64,000 nt of DNA from Flavobacterium seoulense (GTDB lineage: Bacteria > Bacteroidota > Bacteroidia > Flavobacteriales > Flavobacteriaceae), in the NCBI RefSeq assembly GCF_000695795.1, contig NZ_JNCA01000016.1, positions 203,394 to 267,393 on the forward strand, written 5' to 3'. The notes beneath the pieces are model-generated. The model was not told the origin of the DNA and searched no databases. It saw nothing but the letters and a program-made list of their open reading frames with translations. Positions 53,171-63,000 of this stretch are shown here, piece by piece. Position numbers and translations under genes: made by a program. How positions within the stretch are numbered: position 1 is the first letter of the stretch; each line of letters begins with the position of its first letter.

Positions 53171-54385
53171 ATGTTAGACATTCAAAAAATAAGAGCCGAT
53201 TTTCCTATCCTTAACGAAAAAGTGAACGGAAAACCCTTAGTATATTTCGACAACGGAGCCACTTCTCAAAAACCTCAGGTGGTTATTGATGCTATTGCAA
53301 AATATTATCAGGAAATCAATGCTAATATTCATCGTGGCGTACACACTTTGAGTCAATTAGCAACTGATGCATACGAAATTGCCCGTGGCAAAGTACAGAA
53401 TCACATTAATGCTAAACATGCGTATGAAGTTCTTTTTACTTCAGGAACTACTTTTGGGATTAATTTGGTTGCCAATGGCTTTGCTTCGTTTTTAAAACCT
53501 GGTGATGAAGTCGTAGTTTCTTCATTAGAACACCACAGTAATATTGTGCCTTGGCAAATGCTTTGCGAAAAAACAGGCGCTACTCTAAAAGTCATTCCAA
53601 TGGATGAAAACGGAGAGTTGATTATGTCAGAATATGACAAATTACTTTCTGAAAAAACTAAAATTGTAACGGTAAATCATATTTCGAATGCGTTAGGAAT
53701 TATCAATCCGGTGAAATACATGATTGACAAAGCGCACGAAGTAGGCGCTGCTGTTTTAATTGACGGTGCTCAGGCTGTTCCGCATTTAAAACCTGATGTC
53801 CAAGAATTAGATTGTGATTTTTATGCTTTTTCAGGACATAAAATGTGCGGACCTACAGGAACTGGAATTTTATATGGAAAAGAAGCTTGGTTGAACAAAT
53901 TACCTCCTTATCAGGGCGGTGGCGAAATGATTAAAGAAGTTACTTTCGAAAAAACTACTTATGCCGAATTGCCTCATAAATTTGAAGCAGGCACACCACA
54001 TATTGCAGGAGGAATTGTATTAGGAACTGCTATCGATTACATGAACGAAGTAGGTTTTGAAAACATTCAAAAACAAGAATTAGAGTTACTAAATTATGCG
54101 ACTGAGCAATTATCAGCGATTGAAGGTTTGCGTATTTATGGAAATTCTAAGAATAAAACATCTGTAATTTCGTTTAACATTGAAGGGATTCATCCTTATG
54201 ACATTGGTACTATTATTGATAAATTAGGAATAGCAGTAAGAACAGGTCATCATTGTGCTCAGCCTATTATGAATTTCTTTGAAATTCCGGGAACTATCAG
54301 AGCTTCGTTTTCTTTTTATAATACAAAAGAAGAAATTGATGCCTTAGTTGAAGCTGTTAAAAAAGCGCAATTAATGTTATCCTAA
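53171..54385 (+). CDS. sufS: Cysteine desulfurase SufS
   Basis: 404 residues. Releases sulfur from cysteine as a persulfide for Fe-S assembly. PLP lysine in AFSGHKMCGPTGTG, histidine stacking region SSLEHHSNIVPWQ, and the catalytic cysteine in RTGHHCAQPIMNFF are all present, the last diagnostic of group II (SufS) desulfurases. It is followed within 10 bp by a small hypothetical and sufE. Confidence 0.97.
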   Translation: MLDIQKIRADFPILNEKVNGKPLVYFDNGATSQKPQVVIDAIAKYYQEINANIHRGVHTLSQLATDAYEIARGKVQNHINAKHAYEVLFTSGTTFGINLVANGFASFLKPGDEVVVSSLEHHSNIVPWQMLCEKTGATLKVIPMDENGELIMSEYDKLLSEKTKIVTVNHISNALGIINPVKYMIDKAHEVGAAVLIDGAQAVPHLKPDVQELDCDFYAFSGHKMCGPTGTGILYGKEAWLNKLPPYQGGGEMIKEVTFEKTTYAELPHKFEAGTPHIAGGIVLGTAIDYMNEVGFENIQKQELELLNYATEQLSAIEGLRIYGNSKNKTSVISFNIEGIHPYDIGTIIDKLGIAVRTGHHCAQPIMNFFEIPGTIRASFSFYNTKEEIDALVEAVKKAQLMLS

Positions 54386-54394
54386 AACTATATT

Positions 54395-54859
54395 ATGAAA
54401 CTACTATCGTTATTATTCCTGACTATTTTTCTAGGCAAAGGCTGCGAAGGAAACCCTAAGCAAAATATTGAAACTGCTAAAATTATTTATACAGCACATA
54501 CAAGAGGCTATCATCAGGAGATAATTATCGAAAACAAATTAGTTAGTGTAAAAAAAGACCGAAAAGAAGAAGCTGTTCAAACTAAAATTAAAGATGCCGA
54601 CTGGAAAGAACTGGTTCGTCTTTTTCAGGAAACAGATTTAGAGGAATTAAAAGAATTAAAATCACCAACAGAAAAACGTTTTTATGATGGTGCGGCAATA
54701 GCCAATCTGACAATAATATACGAAGGTAAAATCTATGAATCACAAAGTTTTGATCATGGTTTTCCTCCTGTAGAGATAAAAAAAATAGTGACTAAAATAA
54801 ATTCATTTGCAAAACAAAACAATGAAGATCAAAGATATACAAGAAGAAATAGTCGATGA
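54395..54859 (+). CDS. Hypothetical protein between sufS and sufE
   Basis: 154 residues. The N-terminus MKLLSLLFLTIFLGKGCEG is hydrophobic with a poor lipobox (GKGC), so it is probably exported, perhaps as a lipoprotein. The rest is a small alpha/beta protein with KIKDADWKELVRLFQETDLEEL and ANLTIIYEGKIYESQSFDHGF. I do not recognise a named family. Its last 38 bases overlap the start of sufE in another frame, so the final dozen residues (NNEDQRYTRRNSR) are likely unconserved. Confidence 0.75.
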   Translation: MKLLSLLFLTIFLGKGCEGNPKQNIETAKIIYTAHTRGYHQEIIIENKLVSVKKDRKEEAVQTKIKDADWKELVRLFQETDLEELKELKSPTEKRFYDGAAIANLTIIYEGKIYESQSFDHGFPPVEIKKIVTKINSFAKQNNEDQRYTRRNSR

Positions 54860-55241
54860 ATTTTCGATGTTTGATGACTGGATGCAACGTTATGAGTACA
54901 TCATCGAATTAGGAAAAAATCTTCCGCTAATCAAAGAAGAAGCTAAAGTTGAAGAAAATTTAATTAAAGGCTGTCAGTCAAAAGTATGGCTACAAGGTGA
55001 AAAAAATGACGACAAAGTAGTTTTCACTGCCGATAGCGATGCCATATTGACTAAAGGAATAATCGCCATTTTAATTCGTGTTTTTTCAAATCAAACACCA
55101 AAAGACATCATTGATGCCAATATGGATTTTATTGACGAAATAGGATTAAAAGAACATTTATCGCCTACCAGAGCAAATGGTCTTGTATCGATGATCAAGA
55201 ATATAAAAATGTATGCTTTAGCATTTGAAGCTAAAAACTAA
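54822..55241 (+). CDS. sufE: Sulfur acceptor SufE
   Basis: 139 residues from the ATG at 54822 (MKIKDIQEEIVDEF), which matches SufE N-termini; an upstream TTG at 54807 is not needed. The catalytic cysteine is in LIKGCQSKVWL, about residue 51. SufE takes the persulfide from SufS and delivers it to SufB. It overlaps the preceding gene by 38 bp. Confidence 0.95.
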   Translation: MKIKDIQEEIVDEFSMFDDWMQRYEYIIELGKNLPLIKEEAKVEENLIKGCQSKVWLQGEKNDDKVVFTADSDAILTKGIIAILIRVFSNQTPKDIIDANMDFIDEIGLKEHLSPTRANGLVSMIKNIKMYALAFEAKN

Positions 55242-55301
55242 TATTTAAACATATAAGTCATATAAGTTTAATACTTATATGATTCAAAAAACTGAAATAA
55301 A

Positions 55302-55625
55302 ATGGAACAAGAAATAGACACTAACGAATTAGGAGAAGCAATCGTAAAAAAATTAAAAACCATTTACGATCCTGAAATTCCTGTAGATATTTATGAATTA
55401 GGATTGATTTATGATGTAATGATTAATACTGATTATGAAGTAAAAATTTTAATGACGCTTACTTCTCCAAACTGTCCGGTAGCAGAGAGTTTGCCAAGAG
55501 AAGTTGAAGAAAAAATAAAATCAATCGAAAACATAAAAGGAGCCGAAGTAGAAATCACTTTCGATCCACCATGGAGTAAAGATTTAATGAGTGAAGAAGC
55601 AAAATTAGAATTAGGAATGCTTTAA
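55302..55625 (+). CDS. SUF-associated DUF59/MIP18-family protein
   Basis: 107 residues: KTIYDPEIPVDIYELGLIYDV and LTSPNCPVAESLPREVE carry the DUF59 (SufT/PaaD-like) pattern with the conserved DPE and the cysteine of SPNCP. Such proteins act as Fe-S maturation or targeting factors. The family is usual in Bacteroidota suf loci, after sufE. Confidence 0.92.
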   Translation: MEQEIDTNELGEAIVKKLKTIYDPEIPVDIYELGLIYDVMINTDYEVKILMTLTSPNCPVAESLPREVEEKIKSIENIKGAEVEITFDPPWSKDLMSEEAKLELGML

Positions 55626-55627
55626 AT

Positions 55628-55700
55628 ATAGTATTCAGTAGGCAGTAGCAGTAAGCAGTTTCTACAGCTACTGAACACTGATTTCTGAAAACTAATTACT
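55628..55700. repeat. Intergenic inverted repeat of CAGTAG/CTGAACACTGA words
   Basis: GTATTCAGTAGGCAGTAGCAG (5' arm) is roughly inverted by CTACTGAACACTGATTTCTG, followed by further CTAATTACTAAAC words, in the gap before the DUF2480 gene. Confidence 0.65.
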
Positions 55701-55705
55701 AAACA

Positions 55706-56212
55706 ATGGAAGAAATAATTAACAAAGTAGCCAATAGCGCTCTGGAAGTATTTGATCTTGAAGATTATTATCCAAAGGGTATTCGTACGCAAATCGATAT
55801 TTCGCAATGGCTTCTTGAAGGTTTTTTATTAAGAGAAAAAGATTTTAGAGAACAGCTAAAAAATCATGACTGGTCACAATACCAAGACCATTATGTTGCG
55901 ATAAATTGTAGTACTGATGCTATTATTCCGGCTTGGGCTTCTATTTTAGTTGCAATACAATTAGCTCCTTTTGCTAAAAAAATCATCAACGGAAACAATG
56001 AAGATATTGATGCGGCATTGTATGAAGAATTACTTCCTAAACTTGATTATACAGCTTATCAAAATAAGTCGGTAATTATAAAAGGATGTTCTAAAAAACC
56101 AGTTCCTACAAGAGCTTATGTATTAGCAGCACATCATTTACAACCTTTTGCCAGAAGCATAATGTATGGAGAAGCCTGCTCTGCAGTTCCTTTATACAAA
56201 GCGAAGAAATAA
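55706..56212 (+). CDS. DUF2480-family protein
   Basis: 168 residues, cytosolic. Three cysteines occur in conserved-looking contexts: INCSTDAIIPAWAS, IKGCSKKPVPTRA and GEACSAVPLYK. I recognise DUF2480, which in Bacteroidota is regularly encoded at the end of the suf locus, as here after the DUF59 gene. The linkage and cysteines suggest an Fe-S accessory role, which is inference. Function otherwise unknown. Confidence 0.85.
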   Translation: MEEIINKVANSALEVFDLEDYYPKGIRTQIDISQWLLEGFLLREKDFREQLKNHDWSQYQDHYVAINCSTDAIIPAWASILVAIQLAPFAKKIINGNNEDIDAALYEELLPKLDYTAYQNKSVIIKGCSKKPVPTRAYVLAAHHLQPFARSIMYGEACSAVPLYKAKK

Positions 56213-56232
56213 CCGAAATCAAACATTAACTT

Positions 56233-57084
56233 ATGAAAAAAGCAATTCTATCCCTTGTTTTACTTGTAACAATGTTTACAGTTCAGGCTCAGGAAACAGA
56301 AAAAGATACCACAAAACTTTGGACAAAAAAAGGTAATATCTCTTTATTGTTAAGTCAGTCAGCTTATAACAGACAATGGCTTGGTGGTGGAACTTCAAAC
56401 ATTGCCGGGAATTTTGGTTTAAACTATGATTTCAATTATAAAAAAGGAGATGTAGTTTGGGATAACAAATTCATTCTTGCTTATGGATTGAGCAAAATAA
56501 AAGGAAATGAACTAACAGCTAAAACCGATGACCGTTTAGAATTAAACTCTCTTTGGGGTAAAAAAGCAGCAGCTAAAAACTGGTACTATTCGATGTATTT
56601 TAATTTTAAATCTCAAATGGATACTGGTCTTGATAAAAACAATGTAAAAATTTCTCATTTTTTCTCTCCTGCTTATTTTCAATTTGGACCTGGTTTCTTA
56701 TGGAAAAAAGATAATAATGCAAGTGTAAACATTGCTCCTGCAGCTGGAAGATTAATTATGGTTCACAAACATTTTACAGAACTTGGATCTTCTTTTGGTG
56801 TTTTGCAAGGAGACAATACCCGTTTTGAATTTGGTGCCAGCGTCACAGCTTATTATAAATTTGTTGCTCTTACGAACGTTTCTATCGAAAATCGTTTGAA
56901 TTTATATTCTAATTATTTAGAAGATCCTCAAAATGTTGATATTGACTACCAAATGAATGTAGTGATGAAAATCAACAAATACCTTTCGGCAAATATTGCT
57001 TTGCAAACCATTTATGATGATAACGCTATAAAAGGTGTTCAGGTTAGAGAAGTATTTGGATTAGGCGTTAATTACGGTTTTTAA
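56233..57084 (+). CDS. DUF3078-domain outer-membrane protein
   Basis: 283 residues. Signal peptide cleaved after VQA-Q, then WTKKGNISLLLSQSAYNRQWLGGGTSNIAGN, which is the DUF3078 signature, followed by barrel-like strands and the terminal GLGVNYGF. Probably an outer-membrane protein. It is 20 bp after the DUF2480 gene and ends at a bidirectional terminator. Confidence 0.88.
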   Translation: MKKAILSLVLLVTMFTVQAQETEKDTTKLWTKKGNISLLLSQSAYNRQWLGGGTSNIAGNFGLNYDFNYKKGDVVWDNKFILAYGLSKIKGNELTAKTDDRLELNSLWGKKAAAKNWYYSMYFNFKSQMDTGLDKNNVKISHFFSPAYFQFGPGFLWKKDNNASVNIAPAAGRLIMVHKHFTELGSSFGVLQGDNTRFEFGASVTAYYKFVALTNVSIENRLNLYSNYLEDPQNVDIDYQMNVVMKINKYLSANIALQTIYDDNAIKGVQVREVFGLGVNYGF

Positions 57085-57100
57085 TCTAAAACAAATTATA

Positions 57101-57140
57101 AAAAAATTCCTTTTTAGCTTAAGCCAAAAAGGAATTTTTT
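57101..57140. terminator. Bidirectional rho-independent terminator
   Basis: AAAAAATTCCTTTTT and AAAAAGGAATTTTTT, a 15-bp perfect stem with a 10-base loop, between DUF3078 and the convergent lipoprotein gene. Confidence 0.9.
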
Positions 57141-57141
57141 A

Positions 57142-57849
57142 TTAGATTAAATTCTTTTTTCTTCCAAATACAAAACGAATTCCGAAACCAACATTCAAGG
57201 GATACGTTCTGGCATTCGAATATTTAGAAAGTGGATTATTGGTAAAATGAATAGGAAATCCCATCAGAAAATCAAATCGAAAAACTCTTGAACCTAAACC
57301 CATCAAAAATCCCGGTTCCATTACAAAATATTCGGAATGAATACGATCTTTGGTAGTGTTTAAATGATTTCCATTGTAAAACAAATAACTATTTTTTAAG
57401 CAAAAAACAGCATCTCCTTTAATTCCGCCAATAATTTCACGTCCGCTAACTCCTGCATTAATTTGCACAAAAGGACGCCGAAAACTTCCTTCATAACGTT
57501 TAGCAACATGGGTAGTATCTATGTAAGCAAAATTAGACCCAAAGCCCATTCCGCCAGATACATATAAATTATTAGTAAAATATCCTGCAGCAATTTCTCC
57601 TTCATGAGCACGATAATTGCCTAAACCTCCTGAATGATACATTCCCATAATACCGAAATGATTTGTAAGTGCAACAGCACTTTTAGCAAGTAAACCGGAA
57701 GAACTTATCTCACCTGCAACATGTACTTCTCCTTTATCCTGAAAAAGCACAGGATTGACTGTTGGCGCAAAATATTTGTAATTACTGGATTTACAAGACG
57801 ACAAAACAATCAGACTAAAAAGTAAAATAGCTTGGGACAATTTTCTCAT
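57142..57849 (-). CDS. Hypothetical lipoprotein with barrel-like strands
   Basis: 235 residues. Lipobox LIVLSSCKSS with Cys near residue 19. The mature part has YKYFAPTVNPVLFQDKGEVHVAGEISSSG and many glycine/aromatic strands ending NVGFGIRFVFG, typical of a small beta-barrel or an outer-membrane-attached beta protein. I have seen similar conserved Flavobacterium proteins without a function. Confidence 0.75.
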   Translation of the reverse strand: MRKLSQAILLFSLIVLSSCKSSNYKYFAPTVNPVLFQDKGEVHVAGEISSSGLLAKSAVALTNHFGIMGMYHSGGLGNYRAHEGEIAAGYFTNNLYVSGGMGFGSNFAYIDTTHVAKRYEGSFRRPFVQINAGVSGREIIGGIKGDAVFCLKNSYLFYNGNHLNTTKDRIHSEYFVMEPGFLMGLGSRVFRFDFLMGFPIHFTNNPLSKYSNARTYPLNVGFGIRFVFGRKKNLI

Positions 57850-57940
57850 AATTCATTTTTAATCGTGCCAAATATACAATGGCAATTCTAATTTCAAACA
57901 ACATTTCTTAAGCTGTTAAGTATTTCTTCCTGAACATAAA

Positions 57941-57971
57941 AAATCCCTTTTGAAAAACTCAAAAGGGATTT
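57941..57971 (-). terminator. Rho-independent terminator after hflX
   Basis: AAATCCCTTTTGA and TCAAAAGGGATTT form a 13-bp stem; on the minus strand it is followed by T-rich sequence, 16 bases after the hflX stop. Confidence 0.88.
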
Positions 57972-57987
57972 AGTATTTTAAAAAAAA

Positions 57988-59220
57988 TTATTCGTTTTCT
58001 TCTTTATCAATTGCCTCTTTATAATCAGGATACAAGAATTTATTGTAAGGAAAACGGGTAATATGAATTTGTCGTACGGCTTCGTAAACTCTTTCTCTGA
58101 ATTCTTCAAAATTTTGTTTATTAGTCGCCGAAATAAACAAGGCATTTTGCTCCCCTACACGACTCATCCAGGTGGATTTCCACTCTTCAAGTGTATAATG
58201 TTTAGTTGTTTTTTCAGTCATTAAATCATCTTCATCGATGGTCAAATGCCTGTAAGCATCAATTTTATTAAAGACCATAATTACAGGTTTGTCACCTGCT
58301 TTAATGTCTAATAAAATTTGGTTTACTGAAGCAATATGATCTTCAAAATCAGGATGTGAAATATCGACAACGTGCAACAATAAATCAGCTTCACGTACCT
58401 CATCCAGCGTACTTTTAAACGAATCAACCAATTGTGTTGGTAGTTTTCGAATAAAACCTACAGTATCCGAAAGTAAGAAAGGTAAATTTTTGATAACAAC
58501 TTTTCGAACCGTAGTATCGAGTGTAGCGAACAATTTATTTTCGACAAAAACATCACTTTTGCCAATAGCATTCATCAATGTTGATTTACCAACATTCGTG
58601 TAACCTACTAATGCCACGCGAACCATAGCACCGCGATTGCTTCGCTGAGTTCCCATTTGCTTATCGATTGCTTTGATTTTATCTTTCAGTAACGAAATAC
58701 GGTCACGTACAATACGACGGTCGGTTTCAATTTCTGTTTCTCCGGGACCACGCATACCAATTCCCCCTTTTTGACGCTCAAGGTGTGTCCACAATCCCGA
58801 AAGACGCGGCAACAAATAAATACATTGTGCCAGTTCTACCTGAGTTCTGGCATAAGAGGTTTCGGCTCTTTGGGCAAAAATATCCAGAATCAAATTGGTT
58901 CTGTCCAGAATTTTACAATCAATAATTTTGGAAATATTTTTTTGCTGTGAAGGCGTTAATTCGTCATCGAATATAATAGTCGAAATTCCGTTTTCTTTTA
59001 CATAATGATGAATTTCATCAATCTTTCCTGTTCCTAAAAAAGTTTTAGGATTAGGTTTATCTACTTTCTGGAAAAAACGCTTCACCACCTGACCACCTGC
59101 TGTGAAGGTTAAAAACTCTAATTCATCAAGATATTCATTGAGTTTTTCTTCACTTTGGTTTTGAGTAACAATACCTACAATGGCTGTTTTTTCAAAATTT
59201 ATTACTTCTTTTTCTAACAT
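57988..59220 (-). CDS. hflX: Ribosome-associated GTPase HflX
   Basis: 410 residues. An N-terminal nucleotide-binding HflX domain (FLGTGKIDEIHHYV, IIFDDELTPSQQKN) is followed by GERGPGE-like GGIGMRGPGETEIETDRR, then a TRAFAC G domain with GYTNVGKSTLMNAI (G1), DTVGFIRKLP (G3) and FNKIDAY (G4). HflX splits stalled or heat-damaged ribosomes. Standard length. Confidence 0.96.
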   Translation of the reverse strand: MLEKEVINFEKTAIVGIVTQNQSEEKLNEYLDELEFLTFTAGGQVVKRFFQKVDKPNPKTFLGTGKIDEIHHYVKENGISTIIFDDELTPSQQKNISKIIDCKILDRTNLILDIFAQRAETSYARTQVELAQCIYLLPRLSGLWTHLERQKGGIGMRGPGETEIETDRRIVRDRISLLKDKIKAIDKQMGTQRSNRGAMVRVALVGYTNVGKSTLMNAIGKSDVFVENKLFATLDTTVRKVVIKNLPFLLSDTVGFIRKLPTQLVDSFKSTLDEVREADLLLHVVDISHPDFEDHIASVNQILLDIKAGDKPVIMVFNKIDAYRHLTIDEDDLMTEKTTKHYTLEEWKSTWMSRVGEQNALFISATNKQNFEEFRERVYEAVRQIHITRFPYNKFLYPDYKEAIDKEENE

Positions 59221-59314
59221 ATCATATAATAAGCTGCAAATTTAATGATTTGCCGAATAGAAATGGGATTTTATAATTTCTTTAAAATTATTGTTTTTTA
59301 GTAAAACGAATAAT

Positions 59315-59794
59315 TTAGTTTACTGAAATTAATTTTACTTCAAAAACCAAAACAGAACCTCCAGGAATTTTACCATTATCGCTTCCGCCATAACCTAACT
59401 TAGCAGGAATAACCAAAATAGCACTTCCTCCTTCTTTTAAGTATGAAATACCTTCTGTCCAGCCTTTTACAACTTGGTTCAAACCAAAAGAAATTCCTTT
59501 CTCGTCACTTTCATCAAATACATTTCCGTCCATAAAGTACCCTTTGTAAGCCACAGTTACATTGGATGCAGGAGTAGCTTGCTTACCTGTTCCTGGATTA
59601 TTAATTACATAATACAATCCTGATTCGCTTTTAGTTCCTTTTAATCCTTTTTTAGCAACATAATCTTCAATTTCTTTTTCATTTTTAGTAATGTAAGGAA
59701 TCTCACTTGGGGCTACACTACTACTTTCACTAGTTTCTTTTTTACAAGAAATAAAAAGAGTCATAATTAGTAATGCTGATAATAAATGTTTCAT
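59315..59794 (-). CDS. Lipoprotein FKBP-type peptidyl-prolyl isomerase
   Basis: 159 residues. Lipobox TLFISCKKE with Cys near residue 17. The FKBP domain covers about residues 60-159: VTVAYKGYFMDGNVFDES, VVKGWTEGISYLKEGGSAILVIPAKLGYG and VLVFEVKLISV, with conserved active-site residues. It acts on envelope or secreted proteins. It is shorter than the gliding-motility isomerase GldI, so I do not assign that name. Confidence 0.92.
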   Translation of the reverse strand: MKHLLSALLIMTLFISCKKETSESSSVAPSEIPYITKNEKEIEDYVAKKGLKGTKSESGLYYVINNPGTGKQATPASNVTVAYKGYFMDGNVFDESDEKGISFGLNQVVKGWTEGISYLKEGGSAILVIPAKLGYGGSDNGKIPGGSVLVFEVKLISVN

Positions 59795-60006
59795 AGTAAA
59801 TTTTATTTAGATAGGTCAAATATAGTGAAATTCGACTTTGACTTCTAATAATTATGCTTTCTCATTACAAAATCTTGATTATAATTCATAATAAAAACCA
59901 AACTTACCTGTATGATTTTCAGGACACCACAAGATACTACAGGATGCTGATTGGTAGACAGCTAATTATATTTACCACTGACTATTAACCAATAACCAAA
60001 TTATTT

Positions 60007-63000
60007 ATGATTAGAAAAACTACTTTTTCTACCCATCGACTGTACCTTAGATTTTGCATTTCGATGTGTTTTTTGTTCGTTTCTATTTCTTCCTTTGCAC
60101 AGCAATGGAATATATTAGGCAATGAACAAGCGATCTCTTCAGTTGCTTCTGCACACACCAGTATTGCTGTGGTAAAAGACGGAAACAATTTTATTCCTTA
60201 TGTTGCTTTCACAGAAAGTGGAGTTCCAAAAGTAAAAAAACGTTTAGCGGATGGAACCTGGGAGCAGGTTGGTGCAAACCTTTCCACTAATGCTTCTTAC
60301 ACACGTATTTATGCTAATTCAATTGGTGATTTGTATGTTACCTACATTGATTTATCCGCTGGTTCTAAATTGGCTGTAAAAAAATACGATACTGCTACCG
60401 GAAGCTGGGATCTATTAAATCCTGAAGATACTACAACATTATATGTTTCTACAGGAAATGCAAATGGTATGAGCGCAGTAAGTCAATATAGCTCTACAGC
60501 GAGATGTTCCATGGCATTTGATTCTTTCAACACACCTTACATAGCTTTTAGTGAAGCTGGTATGTTGCCTTATGTGAAAAAATTTAATGGAACTGCATGG
60601 GAAACTTTAGGTACAGGAGCTGCTTCTGGAGACTTTGCTGCTGCAGTTGGTTTAACTATAGATTCTAGTGACAAACCATGGCTAGTTTATTCGAAATTAG
60701 CTGCTGCTAATTCTTCTACCGGGATTATGACTTTATCAAGTTTTAATGGTATTACCTGGACAGCAATAACAAATAATCCTATAACAGCTGGAGTACGTCA
60801 TACTAATATTGCTATGAGAGATAATAACAATGTTTGCGTAGCTTATTTCAATACCGGTTCATCAAATAGAGCAACAGCAATTTTATACAATACATCAACA
60901 GGAGTATGGGGAAGCGCTACAACACTTGCTTCTAGAGATTCCCCTAACATAAGTTTAATCAACGACAACTCTGGTAATCTTTATTGCTCATTTATAGATT
61001 ATACTGCTTCAACAAGTGTATTCCCAACTAGAGTACGTTTTCTGGCGGCAGGAAGTAGTACATGGACTGAATTAAAAGATCCCGCTGTAATCAGGGGTAT
61101 TGATGAACCTACAGGGTGGCCATCAATTGCTATTGGTAACGCACCTTATCCTTATGTGGTTTACACCAAAGCAAATTCAAATAGTATTAACACCCCTACT
61201 GTCAGAGTTTACACTCCACCGCCGCCGCCTGCTGAACTTACTACTAATAATATAACAAATATAACTACTACTACAGCAGTAGGAGGAGGAAATATTACAT
61301 CAGACGGGGGGCATACAATAACTGAGAGAGGTGTTGTTTACAGTAATTCTAACCCAAATCCAACAACTGCTGACATTAAAGTTGCAGATGCTACCGGAGG
61401 TATAGGAAATTTTTCTGTGACACTTAATAATCTTTTACCTGGAACTTTTTATTATGCAAGAGCTTACGCTATTAATGGAGGATCTACTTCTTATGGAAAC
61501 ACTGTTAGACTAAACAGTTTGCAAATACCTGATGCAGTAGTTACAACTCCTAAGCAAGTTGAATTTTTAAACAGAGGACTCGTAGCAGTTCAAAAAAACT
61601 CTAGTTCTATATACTTAAGCTGGAGATTACTTGGTAATGACCCTTCCAATATCGCCTTTAATGTATATCGAAATGGTGTTAAAGTCAATACTTCTCCAAT
61701 CAGCAATTCGACTAATTACACTGATGCCACTACTGCAAACAACAATAGTTATAGTATCAAACCTATAGTAAACGGAGTCGAAGGAACAGAAACAACTCCT
61801 GTAAATGTTTGGGCAACTAATCGCTTATCAATTCCTCTTCAAATTCCTCCTGGAGGCACAACTCCTGATGGAAAAGCTTACACTTATACAGCAAATGATG
61901 CTTCAGTTGGAGATGTTGATGGAGACGGTGAATATGAAATTATTTTGAAATGGGAACCAACTGTTGCCAACCATAATTCAGGTGGATACAGTGGAAATCA
62001 AATTTTTGACTGTTACAAATTAAACGGAACCAAATTATGGCGTATTGATTTAGGAATTAATATGAATGGAGGACCTCATTTCAATCCGTTTATGGTGTAT
62101 GATTTTGATGGTGACGGTAAAGCAGAAATGATTCTGAAAACAGCTGACGGAACAATTGACGGACAAGGAAATGTTATTGGTAATGCTTCTATTGATTATC
62201 GAAATACTTCAGGATGGGTACAACAAGGTCCTGAATTCTTAACTGTTTTTAATGGATTAACCGGTAAAGCGATGGCATCTGTACCATACCAGCCTGCGCG
62301 TGGTAATACTGCCGATTGGGGAGACAATTATGGAAATCGTCAGGACCGTTTTGTTTCAGCTGTTGCTTATCTGGATGGTGCCCGTCCAAGTATTATTGTG
62401 GGACGTGGATATTACAATAAGCTAATGCGTGCAGCTTATGACTGGAGAAATGGACAATTAACATTACGCTGGATTTTTGATAGTAAAGACCCTAACCACC
62501 CTGAATACAATGCTTATTCTGGTCAGGGAAATCACCAAATGACAATAGGCGATGTTGATGGAGATGGTAAAGACGAGATTATCAATGGATCTAGTGCTAT
62601 AAACGATGATGGAAAACCACTTTGGACTTACGGTATGGGACATGGAGATGCTCTACATATGAGTGACATGGACATAGATCGTCCAGGACAAGAAATTTGG
62701 ATTTGTTTAGAATCTCCTGGATCTTATGACGGAATGGGACTGAGACAATATGATGCTAAAACAGGACAAACTAACTGGGGAGTAGCCACAACTGGAGACG
62801 TAGGTCGTGCTATGGCTGCTGATATAGATCCTAACTACAGAGGAATGGAAATGTGGGGTTCAGCTGGCGGAAATGTATATGATGCTAAAGGAAACGCAAT
62901 TAGTACTAATGTGCCTTATTACAACTTTGGAATTTGGTGGGATGGCGATTTAGGTCGTGAACTATTAGATGGTAACGTAATGAATAAATGGAATCCTGCA

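Noticed and set aside
59315..59794. Assignment of the FKBP lipoprotein as gliding protein GldI
   Set aside because: It is shorter than GldI and no gld genes are adjacent; a generic FKBP isomerase call is safer.
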